From Nephrocerus scutellatus (Eukaryota; Arthropoda; Insecta; Diptera; Pipunculidae), in contig OX352763.1 of assembly GCA_947095585.1 (NCBI GenBank), forward strand, positions 14,619,462 to 14,683,461: DNA of 64,000 bases, written 5' to 3'. The notes under the pieces were generated by a model that was given only the letters and a program-made list of their open reading frames with translations, did not search any database and had not been told where the DNA came from. Position 1 is the first letter of the stretch. Every line of letters begins with the position of its first letter. Positions 1-10,680 of the stretch are shown piece by piece. Both the position numbers and the translations under genes were made by a program.

Positions 1-1985
1 AATCTACCCACATACTCTCTCTATTAGTCTTCAATTTTCCAATTTGATTTTGTTTGCATATGATGGATTTATCGATTTAGATAATCTGAAATTGTACCTG
101 CAACACTAGATGCAAACAGAAGTAGACACTGCTTTGGACAATGATTTATTGAGACTTTCAAAATTTTTGTAACAAGTTTTACAGATCAAGTCCACAAACG
201 GTAGTCCATCAGTGTATTAAAATTCGAGCTCCCGATGGCCAGTGTTCTGGTGTAATAAACTGTGGAATATTACCTTTTATACATAGTTTTAGCTTGTGTA
301 CCAAGTCTTACTCTAAAACCCATCTCTATCTACTGAAAAGTGTATTAGTTAAGGTGTTGACATACCAATGGCATTCATTTTGAGCTCATCGCGAATCAAC
401 GTTCACAGGAATTTACGAATTCGTTCTCTAACATCTTTTTCAACAAAATACGTACGGAAGACGCGCGGATAATCACTTCTAAGGCTGCCTTCTTCTTAAG
501 ACGTTTCAGCAAAATGTTTAATAGCTTGTGTTTCGTAGCTGAGTACTGCCCGTCTGTCTCTACCAAAAAGGGTATTGGTTAAGTTGTGTGTATTGCTTTT
601 ATGTTGAGCAAATCGTTTAATAGCACGATAATAGAAAAATTTTTATATTTCACGTTAGTGCGTTGGATAACTGAGTATTCGAAGTTCGAAACACAGAACA
701 ATTAAAAACTAAAAAAATAAAAACATAAAATTGTTCACTTTGAAACTGATGACCTTAAATCAGACTTAAAAATAGAAACCGATTATTTATAATGATAATT
801 AGATTCCGTCTAATTGTGACAATAACAAATTTTTCTTAGTATACCACCAGTAATAGCTTCTAATGTAGCGTCACATCAGCAGCATACTTACTCATAAATA
901 AACAAAAGAATCTTCTGAATTCGCCTTCAGTGCGGTACAAAAGTACAAGCGTTTAGTACAAGTGCCCAAAGAAGTTCGCCGCAGAATAATATAAATTTCT
1001 AAGTATCGCATTATACGATAGTACGTTTATAAATAAGTTGTGCGGTGGACTAAGACTAAATGTCAGGATGCCGCGCTTTCATCAGCGGTGTTTTGTGTAG
1101 ATCTGTCATCCGTGCACAGCAAAGTGGCTGCCGACTGACTTTATTATTTGCGTTTGCATCCCGTGAGGTCCCTGCACCTTTGAGTTTCAAGCCGTTTCAT
1201 ACTCCCCATGTGTTTGCATAACAAGCAATTGCGCGAGAAACCAGAAAGAACAATGAATGCTCATACACACAGGCGTATACTCGTACGAATGCCATTTTCA
1301 GTTTTACTCTGTGCGAATTAAATTAATTATTCAATATTGTTCGTTCATTCGAATTGAAATCCAATTTTGTACTATACTCTCAGCACAAGTCGACTGGAGT
1401 TGAAAGTTTTGAGGATTACAAATTTCAATTACCTACATATTGGTTTAAAGATTATGTATAGACATCTTTAGTTAGCGTTTAACTGAGTTTCCTTTATTTG
1501 TACAGATTTCGTACAAGTAATTGGAAAGCATAATAAATCCTTTAATGAATTATTTACAGAAGTTCAGTGTCGATGTTAAATCAGGTTAAAGAGATGTTTA
1601 GCTTATGATATTTTTGTATATAATATTTGCCACGGACTTGAAACAGTCCCCAACATTGGGATGGACTGTTATCTATTGCTAGAGAAGGTGATAAGAGACT
1701 TTGATGTGGTCTTACAAGCCATTAATTCTAATTTTGATAACAAATACGTATGGTCGAGTCTATAAACAAAAAAACCATAATTGGTTATACACTTTAGATT
1801 GTCATAAAAATCATCATCATATCTGCCTCTACAACCTATAAAAGATCTTTCCACTGGTTCCGATTCCGATTCGATGTCATTCAGTTTGGCATTCATAAAG
1901 TCTTACAATTCGAAGCATTGAAATAATTTTTTTTCACACGATCATAGATGAAAGTAACTGTTTCCTGCACTGCAGTTTTGACCCT
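1..1985. other. Unique AT-rich stretch, nothing recognised
   Basis: All six frames are broken by frequent stops. The longest frame here, a 75-codon minus-strand frame at 1669-1896, has no recognisable motif. I see no tRNA-like boxes, LINE motifs or tandem arrays. The composition fits intergenic or intronic fly DNA. Confidence 0.5.
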
Positions 1986-1989
1986 TTTT

Positions 1990-2835
1990 GCACACTGGAC
2001 CCTTTTTTATCCTTATTCCTGCGTACGCCAGGTGAATTCTGTTCTATAGATGGGTCTCGAGACCACGGGCAACGCCGGGTACTTCAGCCAGTTGTTAATA
2101 CACAGACTGTTAATTAGCGATTTCCTACTCGGAATGTTACCACTTACTTTAAAAAGCTCTCTCAATACTTTAAATACATACAGATATCTCATTGCTAGAA
2201 TTCGCAATTGCTTGAATAAGGGTCAACTTTCGGCAGAGCAATTTTTATTGCTGATAATTCGTAACAAATGCTTCTGCGGCATCAACAGAGATCCAATAGT
2301 ATTTGCATAAGAACCACACCAGCTTCTTATACCACATTGCAACTTTGAGTGAGCAAGGCCGAAATAGATTAAGGTTAGTACTTTTTTAGAGCAAAAAGGC
2401 TTTTTTGAGGTACATTTTACGAGTCACCGACAACAAATACAATTTCATCGAAATGATATGGTCTTTCCAGTTTAGATTATAATCAATAAAGACACCTAGA
2501 TACTTAAATTGACACACTGATTCAATTTACCGCACTTATGAATGGGTAAGCTGAACTTTTTGCAGTTCTGAGCATAAAAATAAAGGCTAAAATCGTAAAG
2601 CCTATTTCCAGATATTTTAAACGACATTAATTTAGTTTTCTCGCTAATAATCAAGTTATGAGCAGCAAACCACAGCCTTAAGGTTTCAAGATCTTCTTCG
2701 ATCTTGGTAATACATTCAAATTTAGTCTGTAATTGGTATGTGAAAGAGATTGGACAGAGAATTAATATATATTAGGAAAAAAAGAGTACCGAGTACGGAA
2801 CCATGTGGTATAAAATTTTCTTAAAAAAACGGTCT
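1990..2835 (-). mobile_element. Degenerate LINE reverse transcriptase, 3' half (Jockey/CR1 group)
   Basis: Read on the minus strand with frameshifts, this stretch encodes ordered pieces of a non-LTR reverse transcriptase. Near 2810 the motif PHGSVLGTLFFLIYIN corresponds to the usual PQGSVLGPLLFLIYIND of RT motif B. Near 2480 the motif FKYLGVFIDYNLNWKDHI corresponds to the palm/thumb box found after the catalytic aspartates. The C-terminal part near 2190 (LAMRYLYVFKVL) matches the tail of insect Jockey-like elements. The catalytic FADD/YADD box expected between motif B and the KYLG box is not visible, which suggests an internal deletion. There are many stops. The upstream RT, the endonuclease and a 3' tail are not recognised, so both ends are approximate. 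It appears unrelated to family J at sequence level. The clade is uncertain but the RT assignment is fairly secure. Confidence 0.65.
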
Positions 2836-5104
2836 GCTTAATGTTCCATTTATATTAACTCTCTCTTCTCCGTTTTTTGCATTTCACGCTGAACGTATTT
2901 TTTATTTTCACTTGCTTAAAGGAGGTTATTGGTCATCCATGGCTTCAAATGCATTCCACTATTTAAATTTCGTATTAGAGTACAGGACTAAACATGGTTT
3001 CGTAAAATTGAAATAAAACAATCAAAAGCAATCGAAGGATTAATTTCTAGATAACCGGCTCATATTCATACCTTAAAAGTTCTTTTGAGGAGTTATAATA
3101 TTTGCAATATTTTATTTTTTAGGAGGTTTGCAATTTGCATTCGGATTCGAATCAACACAGTTTTTGAGGGCCACCATTCAATGATCAGTTAGCTTAAGAT
3201 CATAAACCTTTGCACTAAAGATATTTCTGTTTTTTTTTTGAATTCTTAAAAATATTTAGATTTATAATATGTAGATTTAAGGACACTACAGCTGATCAAA
3301 CTAAGATTTCACCGGCAGAAAGTCATACTTTCATACATCTGGATTATACGGATACTATAAACCAGATGATTTCGGTTCAAATTAAAGAAATTTGTATGAA
3401 GGCATCTTCAAACTTTATTCTGTAAAAAAGGATAAAAATCTACCTCCAGACTAATTTCCAGGATTTCTTTCAATACTATGCGCAACTGACAACAAATATT
3501 CATGAATGTTTTTCGAGTTTTGAAATGGACTCCTCTACTCTACTCTCCTTCGTATTCTTCTTCACCTACTTCTGCTTCAACTATTTTTTTCGGATTTCCT
3601 TGTAACGTCTTTTATCTACGAGTATTTACGTGAATGTAGGATGCAAATGTCCTTAAAAATTCTTTGGTTTATCATTTTACAATTTACCATGTCTTTTATC
3701 CTATTGCAGATGTTTATTATATTTACTAAAAGTTGCCAAACAAAACACATAGACTTACCTACACAATAAGGACTATAACAGTTGAAAATATCGGCAAAAT
3801 CTTTGATCTTATGTGTCCTTCTCAGCATATCCTCTTATAGGCCTAACCCGCTTAGCATCAACCATTAGAAAACACTTTGGGAGTAGAATCAAAAGCTATT
3901 ACGAGGACTTTTCGGAGTACTGCTATGCTGATGATGACGACACTTACCCATTGACTAATTAAAAGTACTAACAATGGACGCTATATGTTTTTCATAAATG
4001 TTTTAGTTTCCAAAAATTTACATAAGGAAATGCTGAGTGAACGGTAACATTAGTCTGACGAGATTGTACTCATCATGGTAGGAAAACACTGAGAGTAAAT
4101 GATAAAATTGAAGTGGTAAGGAGTGGGAATAACATCATCGCCATCATCGCCATCGTAAATTCAAGGGATTTTCTCTTGTACCCAGAAAATCATGTTCCTA
4201 CTCAATGATTGAAGCATGACAGAAACGGATGCTTTCTCTATTATGTCCTTTTAAGTAAATTTTCATGGAAAATCATTTTTAATTCGAAAGTTGTACAACT
4301 TTTCAACTATCTTTGAGGAGCATATCAAAGCAAACTCAGCAGCCAATTGTACTTAATGAAGTACTGAAAACCTGGAAGAGGATTACTTCAGGATTGAAAC
4401 TCTTAAGAAGGTTTTATGGATTTATATTAACTAAAAGCAAAAAACTATATCTTTGTCATTTACATAAGCTTTGATATAAGTACATACTCATGCATTTTTA
4501 GTTATGGAAATAACGAACAGGAACTTTTCTGTTTAATTATTATTTTCGGTTGTATATTTGACCGCTGAGATATATTCAAAATCTTAGTGGGGGATTAACT
4601 GCCAGTTGGTTCAAAATGAGTCGTCGAGGTCAACTACTTTACTACTACATCAAGCAGTTTTAAATAGTGCAGTGGCTTTTTCTTTCTTACTAGGACGACA
4701 ACTACCACACTTATACGTCCATACATTACATTCATTACATAAAAAACTTGAAGAACCTTTACCCAGTTACTAGATACATTTTTTAAATGGCGATAACAAT
4801 CTCCCACATCTGATATTATTACAATTTTAAATTAATTACTAAGTATAATACATAATAAATGTTAACTACAAATTCTTAGAAAATGATTGAGTTTTTGAAT
4901 TGGTTCATAATTGATTTACCTACATACTACATTGACAACTATGAAACCATCATTCCAACAAGGGATGAGTGAAATTCCAACTCAAAATGGATCAGAGATG
5001 ATTCTCAAAATTGATTCACTGGTGGGTCAAAAAGCAAGTGAAGAGCAGGAATATTGGGACCAAGATGCCACAAATTCATTCCTTCATTTCTCTAGACTAA
5101 AATA
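2836..5104. other. Unique AT-rich stretch, no gene recognised
   Basis: No frame exceeds about 70 codons and none shows a domain. A short CATCGC-type trinucleotide tract is present at about 4133-4155. A chance YADD-like peptide near 3930 was considered and rejected. Otherwise nothing is seen. Confidence 0.5.
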
Positions 5105-5655
5105 AATACAATATCTGAAAGTCAAGCCGTGCTAAAAGCGCTAAACAAGTATAATGATTTCTATTAAATGCAGTCATCGAATGCCACAATGCCCTAAATA
5201 ATCCGGCAAAAAGTAACAATGTCAAACTTAGTTGGGTACCAGTATACGAGGGGCATACTGGTAATGAGATGGCCGACCTAAAGGCAAATAAAGGAGCTGA
5301 AACTCCATTCATAGAACCGAGCCCTCTGTACGGATTCAACAATGCAGATATAAACAGTAAAATAAAAATCTGGGTAATAAAATGAACAAATAACTACTGG
5401 GAAAATATAGAGGATCAAAGAAATTCCTAAACACTTTAGCCACAAAAATGCGAAAGAGGTCATAAAACTCAAAAAACAATAACTAAGAATCTTATGTGGA
5501 GCAGTAACGGGACACTATACTTGTAAGTACATTTACACAAAATATGAATCAGCAATGATGAGACTTGCAGATACTGAAATGAAGAAGAGCAGACAATGGA
5601 GCACCTCCTAGCACATTTCTCAGCCCTAATAAAATTAAGGATAAACACTGTGGAC
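5105..5655 (+). mobile_element. Degenerate RNase H LINE, C-terminal fragment (R1/I/LOA type, copy L2)
   Basis: Frameshifted plus-strand pieces give a LINE RNase H domain and the C-terminal cysteine/histidine tail. At 5111 the peptide ISESQAVLKALNKYNDFY matches the SDSQAxxxAL strand of RNase H, with Glu in place of the usual catalytic Asp. At about 5225-5340 the peptide VPVYEGHTGNEMADLKAN carries the GHxGNExAD motif, including the last catalytic Asp. A degraded tail near 5490-5610 (VTGHYTCKYI, then TMEHLL in another frame) corresponds to the TGH...C..C...E..EH.LC tail of these elements. The 5' part with endonuclease and RT is absent, so this is a 5'-truncated dead copy. It differs in sequence from the L1 copy that follows. 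Confidence 0.7.
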
Positions 5656-5709
5656 AAAATAACTATAAGGGTAGAAGATTGCCAACAAATTCCAGCCAAA
5701 GAAACAGAA

Positions 5710-6178
5710 CAGTCAGGATTCCAGACAACATAGAATATACAATTCTGCGACTCCATTTCAACAAAAACTTCCAGGTCATATTCCCCTCGACGCCTTCCTG
5801 GAAAATGAACACATTTATTTTTTTACAGACGAGTCAAAAACTGATGACGGAGTCTGTGTAGGTGTTTTCTCACAAAAGCTAAATCTTAGCCTCTCTTTCC
5901 GTCTTCCAAATCACTGCAGTGTTTTTCAGGTTGAAATTATGTCAATCAGTGAAGCCTTCTCTTGGCTGTAGAAAACGTCATATCTGCTAAGCATACGACA
6001 CTAATGATCTCATCAACATTGATATTGGTTGTCTCCTACGCTTCATACGAAGATCTAATTGGTTCATCGAGTAGGAGGAAGGAATTTTTACTGATCCGTG
6101 TGGTATCACAATGGACCATTACTGGTCTAAGTGTGTCGGTTCCACTGACAACCCCTTAACCTTACCTAACCTAACCTT
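5710..6178 (+). mobile_element. RNase H LINE family L1, internally deleted copy with 3' end
   Basis: This stretch aligns base for base with parts of the copies at 39437-40042 (minus) and 52050-53790 (plus). The first part (about 5710-5995) encodes the start of RNase H: the FTDGSKTDDG motif is altered here to TDESKTDDG, followed by GVFSQKL and an EIM.ISEA block. At about 5995 it jumps straight to sequence equivalent to 53616 onward, so about 560 bp covering the rest of RNase H and the Cys/His tail is missing. The 3' UTR ends in reiterated CCTTAACCTAACC-type sequence, as does the copy at 53790. That shared end defines the family's 3' terminus. Stops and frameshifts make it non-functional. Confidence 0.8.
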
Positions 6179-6179
6179 A

Positions 6180-7984
6180 AAGTTTATCAAAAGACTAAGA
6201 GATTTCTTGACAATAGACCAATATAGGTCGCGGTGCAAGTATGGGTTGTATATACCCCCAATTCTCATCGTATGGTATCGTATCGTATCTACATTGAGAT
6301 GATATTTAAATGTCCATTTGGTTCTAAGGAATGTTTCAAATTTATAATACATAATAATTAGGGCATATTATTTAAAGAAATACAAACAGAATTATTTAGT
6401 ATTCGTTAGAATATATCAGTTACTTTCATGTAGCGATATCTTCGTCATTTTTACAATTTACTCGCTCGCAAGAAGTACCTTCACGTGTAGATAAATATTT
6501 GTATTAATGCATAGATTACGAGTATATATGAATAAGTGGATCGATTAGTTCAGCGCGAATAAAACTTTTGTTTACCTATAAAATGTAGCGATATTCATTG
6601 GAATAAATTCAAATGTGAATGTATCTCTAAACTAACCATTAATTGATTCTTATATGAGTATTACTTTAATTTAATTCACATAAGGAATAAGTTGAAAAAT
6701 TAATTTACTGATGCTTCACCGGGTCTAAATTCTTGAAATACTTTATGGAAAAATATCATGTGTATTCGATATTATGTGCATGTACATACAAAAATTTGTT
6801 CAAACAATTTTGCACCGCCAACCCTGCTAATTGTACAAGACGCCGTCATTCGCCAAAAGCCATTTTTTCAGCGCCGCGATCCAACAGATGGTAGCAAATG
6901 CGTTAAAATGAAGTGTCGTAAAGTTTGTCGTTTGCGGCGAAAAAAAACGACTTTGTCGTAACAGAGCATTGAATTACAAAGAACATGAAAATCCCTCTAA
7001 ACCTATTTGTTTCGCTAGCTGCGAAAATCCTGTTACTCAGGGATAACATTGGAAAGCAGCGAATTACCACAGTGGGAATGCTGCACTTCCTGCTACAACA
7101 TCTGCAGCACGAACTGTCATCTTTGCTAATGGCATACAGTGCCTGAAAGAACACTTTTTTAGGCAGCACACTTGTTCTTCTTCCTCCACTTCAGACCGCC
7201 TATTTTGCTGGTTACAACATTAAGTGCATTAAGTAGTGGTGGAATTAAATTCGGGAATGAATTGCTGTAAGAAAGTGCAGTGCATCTTTTCTGGTGACTT
7301 TCATATAATTTGTCAATGTCGGATGTGGAGCTTATCCCCTTAAGCTATCTTTATTTTCCACCAAACCACAAACGATTTTAGTTAAGTCGACAGGCGATTT
7401 GGGGGTTTTTTTTTTTGCTCACAGTTACTGACGGAATACTGCAGAAAGAAAAAAAAACTAGTTTCTCCTGGTTGGCATAGTTTTGACTTCGTTAAGATTT
7501 CAGATTGAGAAGTGGTGCTATTACCACGGTATAATTTTTTCTAACATCCCGTACTTCAATGTTATAAGGACAACAGAACGCCTTTCTAAAATCGTTAGCA
7601 TATGCAGACATGTCTGCGGTGTAATTATCATTACCACCCGCTGCTAAGAATTTCATCATTTAATTTCGTCACTAATTAGGCAATTCAACGAGAACGCATT
7701 AAGATTTTTACCTTTTTCGTGTTAGACAAAAATCACTCTCACATTTAGCTTTGTTGGTAGAAGATTTATAGGCTGGATACTAAAGAAATACTAAACAACT
7801 GCTGTTTCTCGTTGTACTCTCGAGGAGGAAAATACGACCCCATAATTTAATTAATGATTGTTGCTTTTGAAATTATAACTTCCCCAACATCTTTAATGTT
7901 ACTACTTACTTACTTTGATGGAAGTTTAATTTTTATTATTTGCATGTATCTTGGCGTGTTGGGAGAGTAAGATACAAAAACAAA
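6180..7984. other. Mostly unique DNA, no gene recognised
   Basis: An ATCGTATGGTATCGTATCGTATC tract lies near 6268. A slightly more GC-rich block at about 6790-7200 has 67- and 88-codon frames on opposite strands, but neither shows a domain, signal peptide or splice context that I can support. The remainder is AT-rich with homopolymer runs (poly-T near 7406, poly-A near 7448). Confidence 0.45.
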
Positions 7985-8283
7985 TTAGTTATGGTCAGAT
8001 ATAGGCGGTCAGCCATCAGCAGAATAGGGCGAATAACACAGAATGCTCTAGAATTGCAGGTAGCCATAACTATCTCTGACTAGTGGAAGTGCGATCAAAC
8101 CTCCACGTGGTGGACGCCGGTAATTTTCCTCCAAATACAGGAAAAGCTAAATGATCGCCAACTTTACTTTGAAGTAAGGCCAATAACCTCGCCCGTAAAA
8201 AACTTTCATTACGGAACCCAAAATCAGCCTCGGATACACTGATGAACGACGACGACCACGCCAATGAAAACAGCTAAACTGCA
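7985..8283 (+). mobile_element. RTE-associated non-coding unit U
   Basis: This segment recurs in reverse complement at 61796-62060 and, shortened, at 42195-42325. Shared landmarks, in order, are GCCATCAGCAGAATAGGG, a WWTPVIF-type remnant followed by CCACGTGGTGG, the CCAATAACCTCGCC hairpin-like block, TTACGGAACCCAAAATCAG and CCTCGGATACACTG. Before decay the first part looks like the extreme C-terminus of an RTE reverse transcriptase, and the rest like untranslated sequence. In this locus and at 61.8 kb it sits directly upstream of an RTE endonuclease start, so it is either the 3' end of a preceding copy or a 5' leader. No long ORF is present. Confidence 0.65.
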
Positions 8284-8566
8284 CAGACCATAATAATAAT
8301 AATATTCGGCGCGACAGACCGTTTCAGTTCAAGGCCTTGCTTCTCAGGACCATTTGGGTTGTGCATTTATATTTTTGGACACAAATGGAAGGGACCTTCA
8401 ATTTAAGGCCGGATCCGAACGGCAAATTGAGAAGTTTACCGTGACAACTCATTACTCTCGGAACGTTTGTCACCCGTTCGCGAGAGGTCGGACACCGTGA
8501 AAAATACTTTTGGTGTTACTCGGATTCTAACCATGAACCTCCTGCGTATTTCCACTGAGGCACGGC
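8284..8566 (-). mobile_element. tRNA-derived SINE, copy S1
   Basis: This is a full-length member of the SINE family also seen at 32546-32838 and 54062-54347. On the minus strand it starts at its tRNA-like head near 8566, where the A box reads TGCCTCAGTGG and the B box GGTTAGAATCC, each one or two changes from consensus. It runs through a conserved body and ends in an (ATT)n tail at about 8284-8299. It separates RTE unit U from the RTE endonuclease at 8570. I see no clear target-site duplication. The pol III boxes are mutated, so this copy is probably inactive. Confidence 0.8.
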
Positions 8567-8569
8567 GCC

Positions 8570-10440
8570 CAAGCTAGCCGATACGCAGCACAAATATAAT
8601 GCTAACATAATAGCAATTCAGGAGATGCGGTGTACGGGGAACGGTGTCTTACGAAAATCAGAATATGGCATATATTACGGCTGTCGTGGAAGACATGTGC
8701 ACGGTGTGAGGTTCTAGTCAGAAAAAGAATGAAACCCACCGTTATCGGCTTTAAAGCAGTAAATTAATGGCTATGCACCCTTCGTGTGCGGGACAGATTT
8801 AAAGATATAAGCTGTTTATGAAGCTTATCAAGCACCTACAGAGGATTCCCATATGATGTCACAGAATAAGTCTTTAAATCTGTGGAACGGGCGCTCCATG
8901 CCTGCCCTCAGTTTGATGTTAAAATCATTCATATGAATGCTAAAATAGGAAAGGAGCTAGTATTTAGGCAGTACATTGGTACATATAGCTTATACGAGAA
9001 CACAAATGACAATGGACAACGAGTCATAGAGATGACAGCAAGCAATAATTTGGTCGTTACGAGTACGAGGTTTGCGAGTAAAAATGTCCACAAAGCTACC
9101 TGGATGGAGCCACTCGCAACCAGATAAACCTCGTGTTGATAGACCGCCGCCACAACCCGAACCTGATTACGGTACGAACGTACTGAGGTGCCAACGTCGA
9201 CTCGGACCACTATCTTGTTGGTGTAGTGCTCCGAGCGCGGATTGCATTATCACGAAAGACAGCATTCGCGAATCAGATTCAAGTCAACACGGCTGCCCTT
9301 CGCAACAAAGAGACCAGAAACATATACGGTCAAACGATAGGACTCGCCCTAAATGCAGCGAGAGTAAGTCCTGGGGCTGAGATACTGATACTAAGAATAC
9401 TGTCATTAGTACTGTTGACTCCATCTTAGGCAGTAGTCGTAGAGATCGGAACGACTGGTTCGATGACAAACGTAAGCTAGCGACCGCACGTAAGAATGTT
9501 GCGTATCGAGCAATGCAAAAATCTCTTAGATCGCGGGCACGCGAAGATGAATATTAAGAGCTCAGAAGATATGAAAAAACAGTTCACCGGCAAAAGGAAG
9601 CAGCCCGGGAGAAGAATCTCGTCCGAGAACAGTACAGAGAGCGTGGACTGTACCAGACACGGAATTTCTACCAAAAAAACCGTGGTATGACGTAATATAC
9701 ACAGCTTTGTACATACTGCAAAGAAAAAGAGTCTAATCTGATCGCCGATCTCAAAAGCATCTTAGAGCGATGGGAAGACCACTTTAATGAGTTGCGAAAT
9801 GGCTAGCTAACTGAAGAGTTGAAGGCTCCACCAATGACCGAAGACCACAACATAAGCCAATGTTATAAGCCAAGTAAAAATATCCGGCTCACTATCACAT
9901 CTATAACGGGTTCCGACAAGGGGATGGACTGGCCTGCGTCCTCTTTAATCTGGCGTTGGAGAAAGTGATCCGAGACTCTGACGAAATGGCAATAGGAGCA
10001 ATGCTCTGTAGGTCCATTCAGATACTGGCTTACGCAGACGACATCGACATTGTTGGTAGAAACCAAAGGGCTGTACAGAACGCTTTCATCCAGAAAGAGC
10101 GGGCGGCACGAAATCTGGGGCTGCACATAAATAGGAGCAAAACTAATTAAATGGTGCCCAGGTTTGCGAGTAGAAGATCCAATATCGGTCCCGCATTTCA
10201 AATAGTGGAGCACGAATTTGAAGTAGTGCAGCAATCCTTTAACTATCTCAAGTCAACTGTAGCAGCCGATAATAGCATGAAACCAGAAATACGTGCACGA
10301 TTGATTAAAGCCAAAATAAAGCCTACTATAGTCTGTCAAGACTCTTCAAATCCAGGAATTTAACCATAGCATCCAAGCTGCTGGTGTATAAGACAATGGT
10401 CATACCAGTACTTACATATGAATCCAAAACTTGGGTTTTT
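8570..10440 (+). mobile_element. RTE-type LINE, endonuclease plus partial reverse transcriptase (copy R2)
   Basis: The plus-strand frames, with several shifts, give an apurinic-type endonuclease followed by RTE reverse transcriptase. Endonuclease landmarks are IQEMRCTGNG near 8615 (catalytic Glu), RMKPTVIGFKAVN near 8728, MNAKIGKE near 8935 where the usual GDFN is lost, the NDNGQRVIEMTASNNLVVTS block at about 9005-9066, and an intact SDHYLVG catalytic His motif at 9202-9222. A connector follows. The RT is internally shortened near 9840-9900. It keeps ACVLFNLALEKVIRDSD near 9930, the catalytic LAYADDIDIVGRNQRAVQ at about 10028 and the thumb region to SKTWV near 10435. This is the family often mis-annotated as craniofacial development protein 2-like. 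Repeat C begins just downstream. Stops and shifts make it dead. Confidence 0.85.
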
Positions 10441-10680
10441 TTGATATATCGTTTTAGAATTTCTTTTTTTTAAAATGCTCTTCGCATGCCCGTGACTGGC
10501 TGGCTGGTAGAATCTTTTAATGAATTTTTAACCCACTTCCTAAAGCCCTATTTTATTCAAACTTTGAACACATGTGTATTCTATATTTCTATTAAAATTT
10601 GAGAGTGGTAGTGCCGCGGGGTCGGGGGGCTCCTATACGAAATTTTTTTTCATATAGCGCAGCGCTGCTTGCTTAACGAT
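10441..10680 (+). repeat. Dispersed repeat C, copy C1
   Basis: This copy matches other repeat C copies through TGGCTGGCTGGTAGAATCTT, TTTTTAACCCACTTCCTAAA, GCCC-ATTTTATTCAAACTTT, ACACATGTGTAT and GGGGTCGGGGGGCTCC. It contains no credible ORF. It begins immediately after the broken RTE reverse transcriptase. The family is discussed in the findings. Confidence 0.75.

Noticed and set aside
3925..3960. YADDD-like peptide near 3930 on the plus strand
   Set aside because: No neighbouring RT motifs in any frame. GATGATGAC repeats readily give Asp runs.
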